Source: Thioalkalivibrio sp. (GTDB lineage: Bacteria; Pseudomonadota; Gammaproteobacteria; Ectothiorhodospirales; Ectothiorhodospiraceae). From it: a stretch of DNA of 6,067 nucleotides. The translations under genes and the position numbers were made by a program. A model generated the notes under the pieces. The model was not told where the DNA came from and searched no databases. It saw nothing but the letters and a program-made list of their open reading frames with translations. The stretch lies in the NCBI GenBank assembly GCA_007120155.1, contig SKOF01000209.1:1-6067 (forward strand), given 5' to 3'. Shown here piece after piece: positions 5,345 through 6,067 of this stretch (its first letter is position 1; each line of letters opens with the position of its first letter).

Positions 5345-6067
5345 AGGTTCCTCCATGGGTGCGCTCATCGGCGGTATCTACGCCGCCGGCAAACTGGACA
5401 TTTACGAGGAGTGGGTGACGGCACTGAGCAAGCGCGACGTGTTCCGCCTGCTGGACTTTGCCTACAGCTGGTCCGGCATCTTCAGCGGTGAGAGGCTCAT
5501 GCAGAAGCTGCGGGACATGCTCGGCGAGGTGGACATCGAGAATCTGCCCGTCTCCTTCACCGCCGTGGCCACGGACATCGAGAACCGGCGCGAGGTCTGG
5601 CTCAGCCAGGGGCCGCTGTTCGAGGCCATCCGCGCCTCCATCGCCATTCCCACCGTGTTCACGCCCGTGCGGCGCGACGACCGGGTCCTGGTGGACGGCG
5701 GGGTGGTCAATCCCGTACCCGTGGCGCCCACCCTGCGCGATGATGCGGACATCTCCATCGCCGTCAGCCTGAGCGGCCGGGACGAAGACGGCCTGAACAC
5801 CCGCGTCCCGGACATCAAGGCCCCGGATGCGTCACAGACCGCCTACCAGAAGGCGATCAACGACTTCATTGAGGGCATCCAGAACAAGCTCGGCATGACG
5901 GAGCGGGAATCCTCCGTGGACATGCTCGATGTGGTGTCCAGTTCCATCGAAACCATGCAGAACAGCATCGCCCGGTTCCGCCTTGCGGCCTATAACCCGG
6001 AGTACCTGATCGAAATCCCCGCCAACGCCTGCGGGTTGTTTGATTTTCACCGGGCGCGGGAGCTGAT
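5220..6067 (+). CDS. Patatin-like phospholipase family protein (3' end outside window)
   Basis: A patatin-like (RssA/NTE-type) serine hydrolase that would cleave acyl esters of phospholipids or related lipids; the true substrate is unknown. 282 codons are present and the frame is still open at the window end. Motifs in order are the glycine-rich oxyanion segment GSGGARGLAHIGV (14-26), the nucleophile elbow GSSMG (43-47, serine 45), and the catalytic-dyad motif DGG (159-161, aspartate 159). These make it look active. After the catalytic domain there is a helical stretch (about 193-250) of unclear role. No signal peptide or membrane segment is seen, so it is probably cytoplasmic or membrane-peripheral. 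The start follows an inverted repeat GCGGG-AA-CCCGC (5204-5215), with only a weak GCAGG-type ribosome binding site. In the ancestral arrangement it lay directly downstream of the dsrE-like gene, and its own remnant sits at 321-377. Confidence 0.93.
   Translation, partial: MATRKPKNISLALGSGGARGLAHIGVIHWLEEHPDLHIRSIAGSSMGALIGGIYAAGKLDIYEEWVTALSKRDVFRLLDFAYSWSGIFSGERLMQKLRDMLGEVDIENLPVSFTAVATDIENRREVWLSQGPLFEAIRASIAIPTVFTPVRRDDRVLVDGGVVNPVPVAPTLRDDADISIAVSLSGRDEDGLNTRVPDIKAPDASQTAYQKAINDFIEGIQNKLGMTERESSVDMLDVVSSSIETMQNSIARFRLAAYNPEYLIEIPANACGLFDFHRAREL

Noticed and set aside
4334..5368. 344-codon minus-strand frame across the end of cbbX, the hypothetical gene and the right repeat
   Set aside because: It crosses several unrelated plus-strand features and a recombination junction, and part of it echoes the minus-strand shadow at 74-328 simply because the DNA is repeated.
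5132..5491. 119-codon plus-strand frame overlapping the start of the patatin-like gene
   Set aside because: The frame beginning at 5220 contains all patatin motifs; this one is an Arg/Pro/His-rich out-of-frame shadow.

Overview
The window carries a compact red-type (form IC) Rubisco locus: a divergent LysR-type regulator (cbbR), the large and small Rubisco subunits (cbbL, cbbS), the AAA+ Rubisco activase (cbbX), and a small unrecognised gene just after cbbX. High G+C content, strong Shine-Dalgarno sites and the cbbR / cbbLSX arrangement point to an autotrophic proteobacterium. The flanking DsrE-family and patatin-like genes would suit a sulfur-oxidising gammaproteobacterium, but the exact taxon is inference.

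Layout, left to right. 1-312: end of a DsrE/DsrF-like gene (+), open at the window edge. 321-377 (possibly to 393): a short remnant of a patatin-like gene. 401-1351: cbbR (-). 1352-1486: A+T-richer divergent control region with inverted repeats. 1487-2965: cbbL; 2996-3430: cbbS; 3431-3536: spacer with a strong hairpin; 3537-4439: cbbX; 4466-4888: hypothetical gene. About 4921-5148: a 5'-truncated, frameshifted second copy of the DsrE-like gene. 5220 to the window end: an apparently intact patatin-like phospholipase gene that runs off the edge.

The most striking feature is that the roughly 4.5 kb Rubisco cassette lies between two direct copies of one dsrE-like/patatin segment. The copies are about 90% identical by hand alignment. 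They have decayed reciprocally: the left copy keeps dsrE and has lost patatin, while the right copy keeps patatin and has lost dsrE. This is what is expected if the cassette entered by single-crossover recombination at a homologous dsrE-patatin site, or during a segmental duplication, with each redundant gene then kept only once. No transposase or integrase is visible.

The genes should work as one unit. CbbR senses metabolic state and activates the divergent operon, CbbL8S8 fixes CO2 onto ribulose-1,5-bisphosphate, and CbbX frees inhibited Rubisco active sites using ATP. The 140-residue protein after cbbX is tightly spaced with its own good ribosome binding site and may be an undescribed Rubisco-associated factor.
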